In this document: positions 43,704-52,442 of the stretch, piece after piece | Layout of the letters: the number at the start of each line of letters is the position of its first letter | Position numbering within the stretch: position 1 is the first letter of the stretch | From: Acidisoma sp965199065 | GTDB taxonomy: Bacteria > Pseudomonadota > Alphaproteobacteria > Acetobacterales > Acetobacteraceae | Assembly (NCBI RefSeq): GCF_965199065.1 | Contig: NZ_CBDAQN010000003.1 | Location: 1,736,001 to 1,800,000, forward strand | Direction of reading: 5' to 3' | Length of the DNA stretch: 64,000 nt | Notes under the pieces: model-generated | The model's input: the letters and a program-made list of their open reading frames with translations, nothing else | The model's database searches: none | What the model was told of the DNA's origin: nothing | Translations under genes and position numbers: made by a program

Positions 43704-44429
43704 TCAGGTGACCCAGCCGCCGTCGATGACGTGGATCTGGCCCGTCGTGTAGGTCGCCGTCGCCAGATAGACGGCGAGGTCCGCGATCTCCTCCGGCCGG
43801 CCGATCCGCCCGATCGGCTGGCGGGCGATGAAGGCGGCACGTGTCGCCTCGTAGTCGCCGCCGGCGCGCAGACGCTGCTGCAAGGAGGGCGAATCGACCG
43901 TGCCTGGGCAGATGGCGTTGCAGCGTACTCCCTGCGCCACATAATCCGCCGCGACGGATTTGGTGAGGCCGACCACGGCCGCCTTGGTCGCGCCGTATAC
44001 GAAGCGCGACGGCACGCCCTTCACGCTGCTGGCGACTGAAGCCATGTTGATGATGACGCCATCGCGCCGCTCCAGCATTCCCGGCAGCACCGCCCGTATG
44101 GTTCGCACCATCGCCTTGACGTTGAGGTTGAATGCGAAATCCAGGTCATCATCCGTCGCCTCCAGCACCGTGCCGTTATGAACGACGCCGGCGCAGTTGA
44201 AGAGCACGTCGATCCTGCCGAGACCTTCGATAAGCCTCGTGACTGCCGCTCCATCGAGAACGTCGAGCCGGTGGGTTTCGGCGCTGCCCTCGAGTGCCGC
44301 GAGCTTCCCGTCGTCGATATCCGTCGCGATCACGCGGGCGCCTGCAGTCACGAAGGCCTCGACCGATGCGAGGCCAATGCCCTGTGCCGCGGCGGTGATG
44401 AGGGCGGTCTTTCCGGTCAGGCTTCCCAT
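43704..44429 (-). CDS. SDR oxidoreductase, 2-keto-3-deoxy-L-fuconate dehydrogenase-like
   Basis: A 241-residue classical short-chain dehydrogenase: cofactor motif TAAAQGIG, NAG-type motif NCAGVV, catalytic Ser in NMASVASSV, and YGATK with Tyr and Lys. The wording ITAAAQGIG, VRTIRAVLPGML and ARQPIGRIG resembles 2-keto-3-deoxy-L-fuconate dehydrogenase and mammalian BDH2-type enzymes. It is divergent from a fuconolactonase-like hydrolase, which supports a role in non-phosphorylative L-fucose-type sugar breakdown. Other genes of the pathway are not in the window. Confidence 0.82.
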   Translation of the reverse strand: MGSLTGKTALITAAAQGIGLASVEAFVTAGARVIATDIDDGKLAALEGSAETHRLDVLDGAAVTRLIEGLGRIDVLFNCAGVVHNGTVLEATDDDLDFAFNLNVKAMVRTIRAVLPGMLERRDGVIINMASVASSVKGVPSRFVYGATKAAVVGLTKSVAADYVAQGVRCNAICPGTVDSPSLQQRLRAGGDYEATRAAFIARQPIGRIGRPEEIADLAVYLATATYTTGQIHVIDGGWVT

Positions 44430-44534
44430 GTGGCAATCCTTTTCTTGTCGATGGAAGGCGTGAGCCCTCTCTAACATGCCCTGTGCAACGTGCCCTCTGT
44501 AGCGGGGCCGTCAAGGACAGGGAGGTCACGCGGG

Positions 44535-45395
44535 ATGACGCCGCCGATCATCGATACGCATCTTCATCTGATCTACCACGACCGTCTTCGATATCCCTGG
44601 ATCGCGGACGTGCCGAAGCTCAGCCGTGACTTCCCGCTGCGGGAGTATCTTGCGGAGGCAGCCAAACTTGGCATCGAGGCGGCGATTCACATGGAGGTCG
44701 ATGTCGCAACCGAGGATCAGGAGGCCGAGACCGCCTTCGTCGCCGGGCTCGGGCCGCCGGTCGCGGCGGCGATCGCTTCCTGCCGGCCGGAAAACCCCGA
44801 CTTCCCCACGAGCCTCGAGCGGATTGCGGCCAATCCGTTCGTCCGCGGCCTACGGCGCATTCTGCATCAGTCGCCGGATGAGTTGTCTCTGGCGCCGGTC
44901 TTCGCCGAGAACCTGCGACGCCTCGCTGGGCACGACCTCAGCTTCGACCTCTGCGTGCTCGGCCGGCAACTGCCCATCGCGATCCGGCTCGCGCGTGTCT
45001 GCCCCAATGTCCGGTTCGTGCTGGACCATTGTGGCGTTCCGGATATCGCGGCACGAGCCCTTGATCCTTGGCGCGACGGGATCAGACAGCTGGCCGCATT
45101 GCCCAATGTCGCCTGCAAGATTTCCGGCGTGGTCGCCTATGCGGGAGAGGACTGGACCACGGCCGACCTGCGCCCCTACGTCGAGCACTGCATCGATGCC
45201 TTCGGCTGGGACCGCGTCGTTTGGGGCAGCGACTGGCCAGTGTGCACGCTCACCGCTGATCTGACCCGGTGGGTACAGGCGACGCATGAACTCACCTCGA
45301 GCTGCACCGATGACGAACGGGAGCGGCTTTTCAGCCTCAACGCACGGCGCATCTATCGGCTGAAGCCGGAGGCGGCGCGGCCACAAGGCGCCTGA
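44535..45395 (+). CDS. Amidohydrolase family 2, L-fuconolactonase-like
   Basis: A 286-residue metal-dependent hydrolase of the amidohydrolase-2 (TIM-barrel) family. Metal ligands are visible in DTHLHL (His9, His11), a central LDHCGVPD histidine, and GSDWPVC with the catalytic aspartate. Lactonases acting on fuconolactone or rhamnonolactone belong here. ATG 44535 follows a GGAGG ribosome-binding site. The frame open from 44490 is not needed. It is divergent from the SDR gene (gap 105 bases, presumably with both promoters). Confidence 0.8.
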   Translation: MTPPIIDTHLHLIYHDRLRYPWIADVPKLSRDFPLREYLAEAAKLGIEAAIHMEVDVATEDQEAETAFVAGLGPPVAAAIASCRPENPDFPTSLERIAANPFVRGLRRILHQSPDELSLAPVFAENLRRLAGHDLSFDLCVLGRQLPIAIRLARVCPNVRFVLDHCGVPDIAARALDPWRDGIRQLAALPNVACKISGVVAYAGEDWTTADLRPYVEHCIDAFGWDRVVWGSDWPVCTLTADLTRWVQATHELTSSCTDDERERLFSLNARRIYRLKPEAARPQGA

Positions 45396-45412
45396 GAGCA
45401 AATTCGGCTCCT

Positions 45413-45426
45413 TTGATCCTGATCAA
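45413..45426. promoter_or_regulatory. FNR/FixK-type binding site upstream of aarC
   Basis: TTGAT-CCTG-ATCAA matches the FNR/Anr/FixK consensus TTGAT-N4-ATCAA at all ten defined positions. The flanks extend the palindrome further (CTTTGATC CT GATCAAAG, 45411-45428). It lies 56 bases before the aarC start codon and 18 bases after the preceding stop. Activation under low oxygen is inferred from the known family. Confidence 0.7.
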
Positions 45427-45482
45427 AGCGGCCTCCCCAGGTCGAGCGCAGGCTCGTCCATTAAAACCCGGGGGAAGCCGCA

Positions 45483-47015
45483 ATGTCGGCCGTCAAAGAT
45501 CGTGCAAGCACTCGCATTCGCTGCCCTGCGCTGCTGGAGAAGATCATGTCCGCCGAGGATGCGGCGGCTCTGATCGACACCGGAACCACGGTCGGGATGA
45601 GCGGCTTCACCGGCTCGGGCTACCCGAAGGCCGTGCCGCAGGCCCTCGCAGCACGGATCAAGGCGCAGCACGCGGCAGGGAGGGCCTTCCGGCTGCGGGT
45701 CTGGACCGGCGCGTCGACCGGCCCGGAACTCGATGGCGCCCTGGCCGCCGCCGACGGTATCGAGTTCCGGCTGCCCTACAACTCCGACCCCGTTGCGCGC
45801 GAGAAGATCAATAGCGGGCAGATGGAATATTTCGACATGCACCTCAGCCAGGTCGCTCCCATGGCCTGGCAGGGATTCCTCGGCCCGCTGGATACGGCCC
45901 TGATCGAAGTCGCCGGTATCGCTGCGGATGGCTCTCTCATCGCGTCCTCGTCTGTCGGCAACAACAAGACCTGGCTTGATCGCGCGAGCCAGGTGATCCT
46001 CGAGGTGAACCGCTGGCAGGATCCGGCGCTCGACGGCATGCACGACATTTACTACGGCACGGCGTTGCCGCCTCATCGCCGGCCCATTCCGCTCGTTCAT
46101 CCCGGCGACCGTATCGGCGAGCCGCATCTGCGTTGTGATCCGGCCAAGATCGTCGCGATCGTCGAGACCGATGCCCCTGACCGCAACCTCCCCTTCACTG
46201 AGCCCGATGTTGCAGCGCGGGGCATCGCCGGACATCTTCTGGAGTTCTATCGCCATGAAGTCGCCAAGGGTCGCCTGCCGGCCACGTTGTTGCCTCTGCA
46301 ATCGGGCGTTGGCAACATCACGAACGCGGTGATGTCGGCCCTGCTCGACGGTCCCTTCGAGGGGATGACGGCTTTCACGGAGGTCATTCAGGATGGAATG
46401 CTCGATCTCCTGTCGGCCGGGAAGGTTGAAATCGCCTCTGCGACCGGTTTCTCGCTCAGCCGGGAAGCCGCCGCGCGCCTCAACGCCGAGATGGCGCGGT
46501 TCCGCAACAAGATCATTCTTCGTCCCCAGGAGATCAGCAATCATCCTGAGCTGATCAGGCGCCTTGGCTGCCTCGCCATGAACGGGCTGATCGAGGCGGA
46601 CATCTACGGCAACGTCAATTCGACCCACATCATGGGTTCGCGGATCTACAACGGCATCGGCGGGTCGGGAGACTTCGCACGAAACGCCTACATCTCGATT
46701 TTCATGACGCCATCCACCGCTCGTGGCGGCGCCATATCCGCCATCGTGCCGCAGGCCTCGCATGTCGATCACATAACGCAAGACGTGCAGGTGATCGTGA
46801 CAGAACAAGGGTTGGCGGATCTGCGCGGATTGTCACCGAAGCAGCGGGCCGAGGTGATCATCGCGAACTGTGCACATCCTCGATATCGCCCGGCGCTGAT
46901 GGATTACTACACGCGGGCACGCCAAGGTTCCTATGGCCAACAGTCGCCGTCGCTTCTCAAGGAAGCGCTGTCCTGGCATCAGCGCTTCATCGAGACCGGC
47001 TCGATGCTCGCCTGA
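45483..47015 (+). CDS. aarC: Succinyl-CoA:acetate CoA-transferase (AarC/Cat1 type)
   Basis: Transfers CoA from succinyl-CoA to acetate, in acetic acid bacteria closing a variant TCA cycle and detoxifying acetate. The 510-residue product aligns along its length with the Acetobacter AarC pattern as I know it. The active-site glutamate is Glu300 in FTEVIQDGML. Other typical segments are GMSGFTGSGYPK, GASTGPELDG, NGIGGSGDFARNAY and SWHQRFIETG. The ribosome-binding site is GGGGGAAG. It is a single gene, convergent with the downstream glucosidase, and has an FNR-type box upstream. Confidence 0.92.
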   Translation: MSAVKDRASTRIRCPALLEKIMSAEDAAALIDTGTTVGMSGFTGSGYPKAVPQALAARIKAQHAAGRAFRLRVWTGASTGPELDGALAAADGIEFRLPYNSDPVAREKINSGQMEYFDMHLSQVAPMAWQGFLGPLDTALIEVAGIAADGSLIASSSVGNNKTWLDRASQVILEVNRWQDPALDGMHDIYYGTALPPHRRPIPLVHPGDRIGEPHLRCDPAKIVAIVETDAPDRNLPFTEPDVAARGIAGHLLEFYRHEVAKGRLPATLLPLQSGVGNITNAVMSALLDGPFEGMTAFTEVIQDGMLDLLSAGKVEIASATGFSLSREAAARLNAEMARFRNKIILRPQEISNHPELIRRLGCLAMNGLIEADIYGNVNSTHIMGSRIYNGIGGSGDFARNAYISIFMTPSTARGGAISAIVPQASHVDHITQDVQVIVTEQGLADLRGLSPKQRAEVIIANCAHPRYRPALMDYYTRARQGSYGQQSPSLLKEALSWHQRFIETGSMLA

Positions 47016-47045
47016 CCTTCCCGCCTTACTACGACGCATAGTGGC

Positions 47046-49193
47046 TCAAAGCGAAAGCGCATCGCCGAAGGCCAGGCGTTCTACGCTGCCAGGATCCCCC
47101 GCCAGCACCTCATGCACTGTGGTGTCACCCTCTCGCCGGAAGCGGATGGAGAAGCGCTGACTGCCCATGTCCAGGTCGGTCAGCGTCACGTCCGGCATCC
47201 AGGCCGGCAACCCGGGGTCGATGTACAGCTTGCCGTGCGGCGCGTCGGCAACAAGGCCCAGCATGGCCTGGAGGAGCATGAAGGCGGAGCCCGCCGCCCA
47301 GCCCTGCGGTACGTTGGCGCCAAGATACTGCACCGGGAAGTTGGTTCCGTCCCGTTGTGTGCCGGCGTACAGCTCGGGCAGCTGGCTGTTGCGGAAGTAG
47401 CTCGCGGCCCGGCTGATGTCCCGCGCCACCGAAGCGGCTTCCGCGCCGAAACCATAGCGTTTGAACCCAAAGGCAATGATTGAGTTGTCATGCGGCCAAA
47501 CCGCGCCCAGTTGGTAGGCGTACGGGTTGAACGACTTGTGCTTAGCGGAGAGCGTGCGGATGCCCCAGCCCGACCACATGTCGGGCGCCGTCAGCCGCTC
47601 CATGACGCGCTTCGCCCGCTCGGGAGGAACTATCCCCGACCACAGGCAATGGCCGGGGTTGGAGGCGACCGACATGACCGGGTTTTTCTCGCCGTCCAGC
47701 GTGTAGGCGTAGGTGCCGCTCGCCTCGTCCCAAAACGTGCTGTTGAACTGCTCGAACAGTCGCGCAGCCTTCGCGTTCAACTCGGCGGCACGCCCGTCGT
47801 CTCCGAGCGCCGCGTAGATCCGCGCCATACGCGTCCAGGCGTCATAAACGTAGCCTTGCAACTCGCAGAGCGCCTTGGGGCCGCGGACGAGGCGTCCGTC
47901 CGGATACATCACGGCGTCGCCGCTATCCTTCCAGCCCATGTTCTCATAACCGGCGGAGGATCGCGTCTGGTATTCCTGGAAGCCGTCGCCGTCGAGGTCG
48001 CCGGACGCATCGATCCACCTCAGGCAGCGTTCTGCGGTTTCCATGTGCCGCTCGAGCAGACCGCGGTCCCCCGTGGCCCGCCACGTTGCGTGGAGGGTAA
48101 TCAACCACAGGGGCGTAGCGTCCGCCGTGCCGTAGTATGGCGTGTGAGGGATCAGCTTGAAGTGCGCGAGTTCGCCGTAACGAAGTTCGTGCATGATCTT
48201 GCCGGGCTCGGCATCACGGTAGTCGTCCCGTTCCGTCGCCTGCAGACGCCCGAGGACCTTGAGCGCGCCATGGGCGAAGGCCGGATAGACCATGAGGTTC
48301 TGCAGCGAGACGATGAGGCTGTCGCGCCCGAACGGCGCCATGAACCACGGTAGTCCGGCGGCCGGCATGAACTCCATCTCGTCCGCGTCGCCGATCTGCA
48401 GGCGGAGCGCGGCCATGTCGTTAACGGCCTGATGGAAAAACCGGTAGTATTCCTCGTTCGAGGTGCTGATCTTCAATACGCGCTTCTGCCAGTCACGCAG
48501 GCTCTCGGCATGCCGGCTCTCCGCGTCGTGCGCCACGCAATCGGCCGGCGCCCTGAAGTGCTTCTCGCCATCTGTCAGCTCGTATTTCAGGCAGCAGTGC
48601 CAGGCGGCTCCAGGTTCCAGATCGACCTCGAAAGCAAGGCGGCCGTTGGCGTAAAGCGCGGGCGCTTTCTCCGCGGTCACGGTCACGGCACGGACGAAGT
48701 CGCCGTTCCGGTAGGTGTTCGACAGCACCTGCTTGTCCGGCTCCCACATCGTGCTGATCTGGCCGCGGCGGACGATCTTGTTGGATTTAACTTCAAAGGT
48801 GTCAGCGAAGTCGCAGCGCAGCGACACCTCGAGGCTGAAGCGCGCGGGCGAGCCGCCGTAGTTCGTGACGTCGAGATCCTCGTGCATGCCGCCGTCAATC
48901 TCGCGGCTGATGGTGAGCGCAAGGCTGCGGGCCGGAACGAGACCGTTTTGCGACAGAAAGTCGCCATTGGTGAGGAAGACGCGCGAGGCATAGTAGGCGA
49001 TCGCGCCGCCGTTCAGCAGAACCCAGGGTTCGCCATTGGCATAGATCGACCATGCGCTGATCAACCGCGTGTCGAGGAAGTATAGCCCTTTGTCGGTTGG
49101 CCAGGCGACCTGACCGTCCTCCTCCGAAATTAGAACCGTCTGGCCCTGATGGATGGCGATCTGCGGCGGCCCGACCTGAACCTCTATCGGCAT
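47046..49193 (-). CDS. Amylo-alpha-1,6-glucosidase / glycogen-debranching-type enzyme
   Basis: A 715-residue protein with an N-terminal beta-rich domain of the GDE N-bis type (about residues 1-200) and a C-terminal alpha/alpha-barrel of the glycogen debranching type (about 250-640). The segments WFMAPFGRDSLI and GNGFQEYQTRS-like DGDGFQEYQTR, plus QLGAVWPHDNS and ELYAGTQRD, mark the barrel. It may cleave alpha-1,6 branches of glycogen or an alpha-glucoside. No glycogen gene is adjacent. The start is ATG 49193 behind AGAGGAGG; the frame continuing upstream runs into the divergent ABC gene and is not coding. Confidence 0.85.
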   Translation of the reverse strand: MPIEVQVGPPQIAIHQGQTVLISEEDGQVAWPTDKGLYFLDTRLISAWSIYANGEPWVLLNGGAIAYYASRVFLTNGDFLSQNGLVPARSLALTISREIDGGMHEDLDVTNYGGSPARFSLEVSLRCDFADTFEVKSNKIVRRGQISTMWEPDKQVLSNTYRNGDFVRAVTVTAEKAPALYANGRLAFEVDLEPGAAWHCCLKYELTDGEKHFRAPADCVAHDAESRHAESLRDWQKRVLKISTSNEEYYRFFHQAVNDMAALRLQIGDADEMEFMPAAGLPWFMAPFGRDSLIVSLQNLMVYPAFAHGALKVLGRLQATERDDYRDAEPGKIMHELRYGELAHFKLIPHTPYYGTADATPLWLITLHATWRATGDRGLLERHMETAERCLRWIDASGDLDGDGFQEYQTRSSAGYENMGWKDSGDAVMYPDGRLVRGPKALCELQGYVYDAWTRMARIYAALGDDGRAAELNAKAARLFEQFNSTFWDEASGTYAYTLDGEKNPVMSVASNPGHCLWSGIVPPERAKRVMERLTAPDMWSGWGIRTLSAKHKSFNPYAYQLGAVWPHDNSIIAFGFKRYGFGAEAASVARDISRAASYFRNSQLPELYAGTQRDGTNFPVQYLGANVPQGWAAGSAFMLLQAMLGLVADAPHGKLYIDPGLPAWMPDVTLTDLDMGSQRFSIRFRREGDTTVHEVLAGDPGSVERLAFGDALSL

Positions 49194-49331
49194 GGCGTTC
49201 CTCCTCTGCCCGGCTAGGATGATCCGGCCGGCTTGATGTGCGGTCGGGACCTGCCCGAACAAGGCGTGCGCGAGACAGCCCACCGTCTTCACGCTATAGC
49301 CCGCACGCCAATTGGGGCAAGCGGAGCGTCC

Positions 49332-50261
49332 ATGTCGCCAATCATCACGATCTCCGGCGTCGGCAAGACCTACAAGTCGGGCCTCACCGCCCTTGCAGCG
49401 GTCGACCTCACGCTCGAAAGGGGCGAAATCTTCGCGCTCCTCGGCCCCAACGGCGCCGGCAAGACGACGCTCATCAGCATCATCTGCGGCACGGTCACCC
49501 TGAGTGCCGGGACGGTGGTAATCGACGGCCACGACGTCATCCGCGACTACCGGGCCGCGCGCGCAATAGTGGGCCTCGTGCCGCAGGAAATGGCGGTCGA
49601 CGTCTTCAGCCCGGTCTGGGCCACAGTGCGTTTCAGCCGCGGACTGTTCGGGAAAAAGCCCGATCCGGCCTACCTCGAACAGCTGCTGCGCGACCTCTCG
49701 CTGTGGGACAAGCGGGACAGCCGGATCATCGAACTTTCCGGCGGGATGAAGCGGCGGGTGATGATTGCCAAGGCGCTCAGCCATGAGCCGGACATCCTCT
49801 TTCTCGACGAGCCGACGGCCGGCGTCGATGTGGCGCTCCGGCGCGACATGTGGGCGCTTGTCCGCCGACTGCGGGACCGCGGCGTCACCATCATTCTCAC
49901 CACGCACTACATCGAGGAAGCCGAGGAGATGGCCGACCGCGTCGGCGTCATCGACCGTGGGCGTCTCCTGCTGGTCGAAGAAACCGCCACTCTCATGCGC
50001 CGCTTCGGCAAGCGGCGGCTGGCGCTCTCACTTCAGCAGCCGATGACGGGCGTACCGCCAGGGCTCGACAACTGGCCGCTGACGCTGGAGGACGAGGGCC
50101 GCCGGCTCGTCTACAGCTTCGATGCCAACGCCCAGGATGCCGGGATATCCGCTTTGCTGCACCGCCTCGGCGAGCTTGGGATCGAGTTCAACGACCTCGA
50201 CACAAGCCGTAGCTCGCTCGAGGACATTTTCGTCAGCCTGATCGGACAAGCACACGCATGA
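49332..50261 (+). CDS. ABC-2 type transporter, ATP-binding subunit
   Basis: A 309-residue ATPase with Walker A GPNGAGKTT, Q-loop VPQEMAVD, signature LSGGMKRR, Walker B ILFLDEPTAGVD and switch histidine TTHYIEE. The C-terminal extension of about 80 residues is typical of the DrrA/YadG/NodI exporter group. ATG 49332 is followed by the permease gene overlapping by 4 bases. The substrate is not known. It is divergent from the glucosidase gene. Confidence 0.92.
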   Translation: MSPIITISGVGKTYKSGLTALAAVDLTLERGEIFALLGPNGAGKTTLISIICGTVTLSAGTVVIDGHDVIRDYRAARAIVGLVPQEMAVDVFSPVWATVRFSRGLFGKKPDPAYLEQLLRDLSLWDKRDSRIIELSGGMKRRVMIAKALSHEPDILFLDEPTAGVDVALRRDMWALVRRLRDRGVTIILTTHYIEEAEEMADRVGVIDRGRLLLVEETATLMRRFGKRRLALSLQQPMTGVPPGLDNWPLTLEDEGRRLVYSFDANAQDAGISALLHRLGELGIEFNDLDTSRSSLEDIFVSLIGQAHA

Positions 50262-51022
50262 TCAATCTTCGCGGCGTAGGGGCGATCTACCGCTCGGAGA
50301 TGAGCCGGATGGTGCGGACCATCTGGCAAAGCGTAGCGACCCCCGTGATCACCACGGCGCTCTACTTCATCGTGTTCGGCGGCGCTATCGGGTCGCGGAT
50401 GCGGCAGGTCGGCGGCGTCCAGTACGGTGCGTTTCTCGTGCCCGGCCTCATCATGCTGTCGCTGCTTACCCAAAGCATCTCGAACGCCTCGATTGGCATC
50501 TACTTCCCGAAATTTACGCGTACGGTTTACGAAGTTCTCTCCGCGCCACTATCCTTTGGCGAAGTGGTCATCGGCTACGTCGGCGCCGCCGCAAGCAAGG
50601 CGATACTGCTGTCGCTCATCATCCTGGCAACGGCGACGTTCTTCGTTCCCGTCCACATCATGCATCCGGTCTGGATGGTCGCCTTCCTCGTGCTCACCTC
50701 GCTCGCCTTCAGTCTGTTCGGGTTCATCATCGGCATCTGGGCAGGCAGTTTCGAGCAGCTCGCCATCATCCCGGCTCTGGTGGTGACGCCGCTAACCTTC
50801 CTCGGCGGCGCGTTCTACTCCATCGACATGCTGCCGCAGCCATGGCGGACGCTCAGCCTGTTCAACCCCGTGATCTATCTGGTCAGCGGCTTCCGGTGGA
50901 GCTTCTATGGCTCGGGCGATGTCAGCGTCGGCGTCAGCCTCGCCTTCACAGGGGTCTTCATGGCACTCTGCATCGCCGTGCTTTGGTGGATATTCCGCAC
51001 CGGCTACCGGCTGAAGACCTGA
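50258..51022 (+). CDS. ABC-2 type transporter, permease subunit
   Basis: A 254-residue ABC-2 permease with six hydrophobic segments (first at about residues 27-47, last at about 228-248) and the family's FLGGAFYSIDMLPQPW motif before the last segments. This is YadH/DrrB/NodJ-like. ATG 50258 overlaps the ATPase stop, so one exporter complex is likely. The gene ends at the edge of the decayed region; a porin pseudogene begins about 50 bases downstream. Confidence 0.92.
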   Translation: MINLRGVGAIYRSEMSRMVRTIWQSVATPVITTALYFIVFGGAIGSRMRQVGGVQYGAFLVPGLIMLSLLTQSISNASIGIYFPKFTRTVYEVLSAPLSFGEVVIGYVGAAASKAILLSLIILATATFFVPVHIMHPVWMVAFLVLTSLAFSLFGFIIGIWAGSFEQLAIIPALVVTPLTFLGGAFYSIDMLPQPWRTLSLFNPVIYLVSGFRWSFYGSGDVSVGVSLAFTGVFMALCIAVLWWIFRTGYRLKT

Positions 51023-51078
51023 CGCCACCATGGCGAATTCCGTTGCGCGCCGGGTGAAGCCGCAGCAGCGCCGCCGCC

Positions 51079-51767
51079 CAGTCGGGCTACAACGTATGGA
51101 CCAGCAACAACCTGCTCGGCGATTGGGGCGGAGTCCGCCTCGCGGTCGTTCAGGACGGCGTGACGCTCGGCATCCAGGACGCCGAGAACCTGCCGGGTAA
51201 CGTTTCAGGCGGCGTCAGGCAGGGCGCCACCATGCAGGGGGTGACGACGGCTACCCTGCAGCTGGACACGAACGCGTAGGGGTTGCCCGGTAGCAGGTTC
51301 AACGCGAGCGCGCTGCAAATCCACGGACAGCCTCTCAGTCCCTACTACCTCTACGAGCTCCAGACCGCGAACGGCGACGAGGCGGACGATGCCACGCGGC
51401 CATGGGAGCTGTGGTACGATCAGTCCTTCGATCGCAAGGCGTTCGACATCAAGATCGGCCAGCAGAGCCTCGACCAGGAATTCATCACCAGCAAATACTC
51501 GGGCTTGTTCGTCAATACGATGGCAGGCTGGCCGCTGGTGCCGACCTACGACCTCTACGCCGGCGGTCCAGCCGGAGCGTCCCTTCGAACGGCACCGAGA
51601 CGCTGATCGAACTCACCTATCAGGGGCAACTCACTCCGTGGTTGCAGTTGCAACCGGACGCGCAGTTCGTGTTCGATCCGGGAGGCGGCATCCTCGACCC
51701 GAACAATTCAATTCACGTGCTCCGCGACGAGATCGTCGCCGGCGTGCGGACGAACGTGACGTTCTGA
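51079..51767 (+). pseudogene. OprB-type carbohydrate-selective porin, remnant
   Basis: Reads as an OprB family outer-membrane porin in pieces. The N-terminal part has LLGDWGGVR, GNVSGGVRQGA and ALQIHGQPLS. An in-frame TAG interrupts it at 51277. The frame continues through WELWYDQSF, KIGQQSLDQEF and MAGWP to about 51590. The C-terminal barrel end (SNGTETLIELTYQG to VRTNVTF) is in another frame and ends at 51767. Several hundred bases of the middle and the signal peptide are missing. Nonsense mutation plus deletion make it a clear pseudogene. Confidence 0.85.
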
Positions 51768-51847
51768 GGCCGCACCAGCAATACGAAGCCTCAGGTCAAG
51801 AAGGATGCGACGGCAATCAGTGCAAGAAAGACTGAGATCGACGCGAG

Positions 51848-52142
51848 GTGTCTGGAGTCCCGGAATCCGTTACTATCCGTCAGCTGGCCGATGAGATCGA
51901 AGACAGTCAACCGGTTCTCTACTCGCACTTCGAGAACAGGGATGCGATTGTGGCGGCCGTCGCAGTCGAGGGTTTCAAGGAGCTCACGACCGCTCTCCAG
52001 GAAGCGGCAGGCGGATCGACCGGGCGGCGAGACTTTTTGGTCAGCGCTGCATGGGCTCGCCGAACTCGAACGGTCTGGCAGGATCAGGCCCGGCGCGTGC
52101 GGAGAACGTATCGCGCTTGTCGTTCGGGCAATCGAAGCCTGA
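51848..52142 (+). pseudogene. TetR-family regulator, remnant
   Basis: The helix-turn-helix is readable (VTIRQLADEIEDSQPVLYSH, then FENRDAIVAA) from about 51860. The conserved C-terminal TetR segment (ALHGLAELERSGRIRPG) appears in a different frame and ends at 52142. The first helix and part of the ligand domain are missing. The following 300 bases up to poxB hold no recognisable gene. Confidence 0.7.
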
Positions 52143-52442
52143 ACCTGTCAGCGGTGGCACTCGATACCCACTTCCACCGCAAACAAATTCTCGGCATGGG
52201 CGGCTTGTTCATAACGTGCGTCACTGCCCTAACCGGTGCGTTGCGGCGGCAAGGCGGAATGTATGACACATCCGGGTCAAAGGAGATGTTCTTGAAGGCG
52301 CTTGGATGGCAGGCTATCCCTGGTTCCACTTGGACCTGTGTTGAGCGAGCTGAGATGCAACTTGATCGGGCAGGATCCTAGTCAGGATCGACAGAATCCA
52401 AATCAAATAGCGGATGACAACGCTATCAACCGGAGTAGCCAC

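Noticed and set aside
49194..49907. N-terminal extension of the debranching-type enzyme by 238 residues
   Set aside because: It runs opposite the ABC ATPase gene; ATG 49193 has a strong ribosome-binding site and starts the conserved domain.
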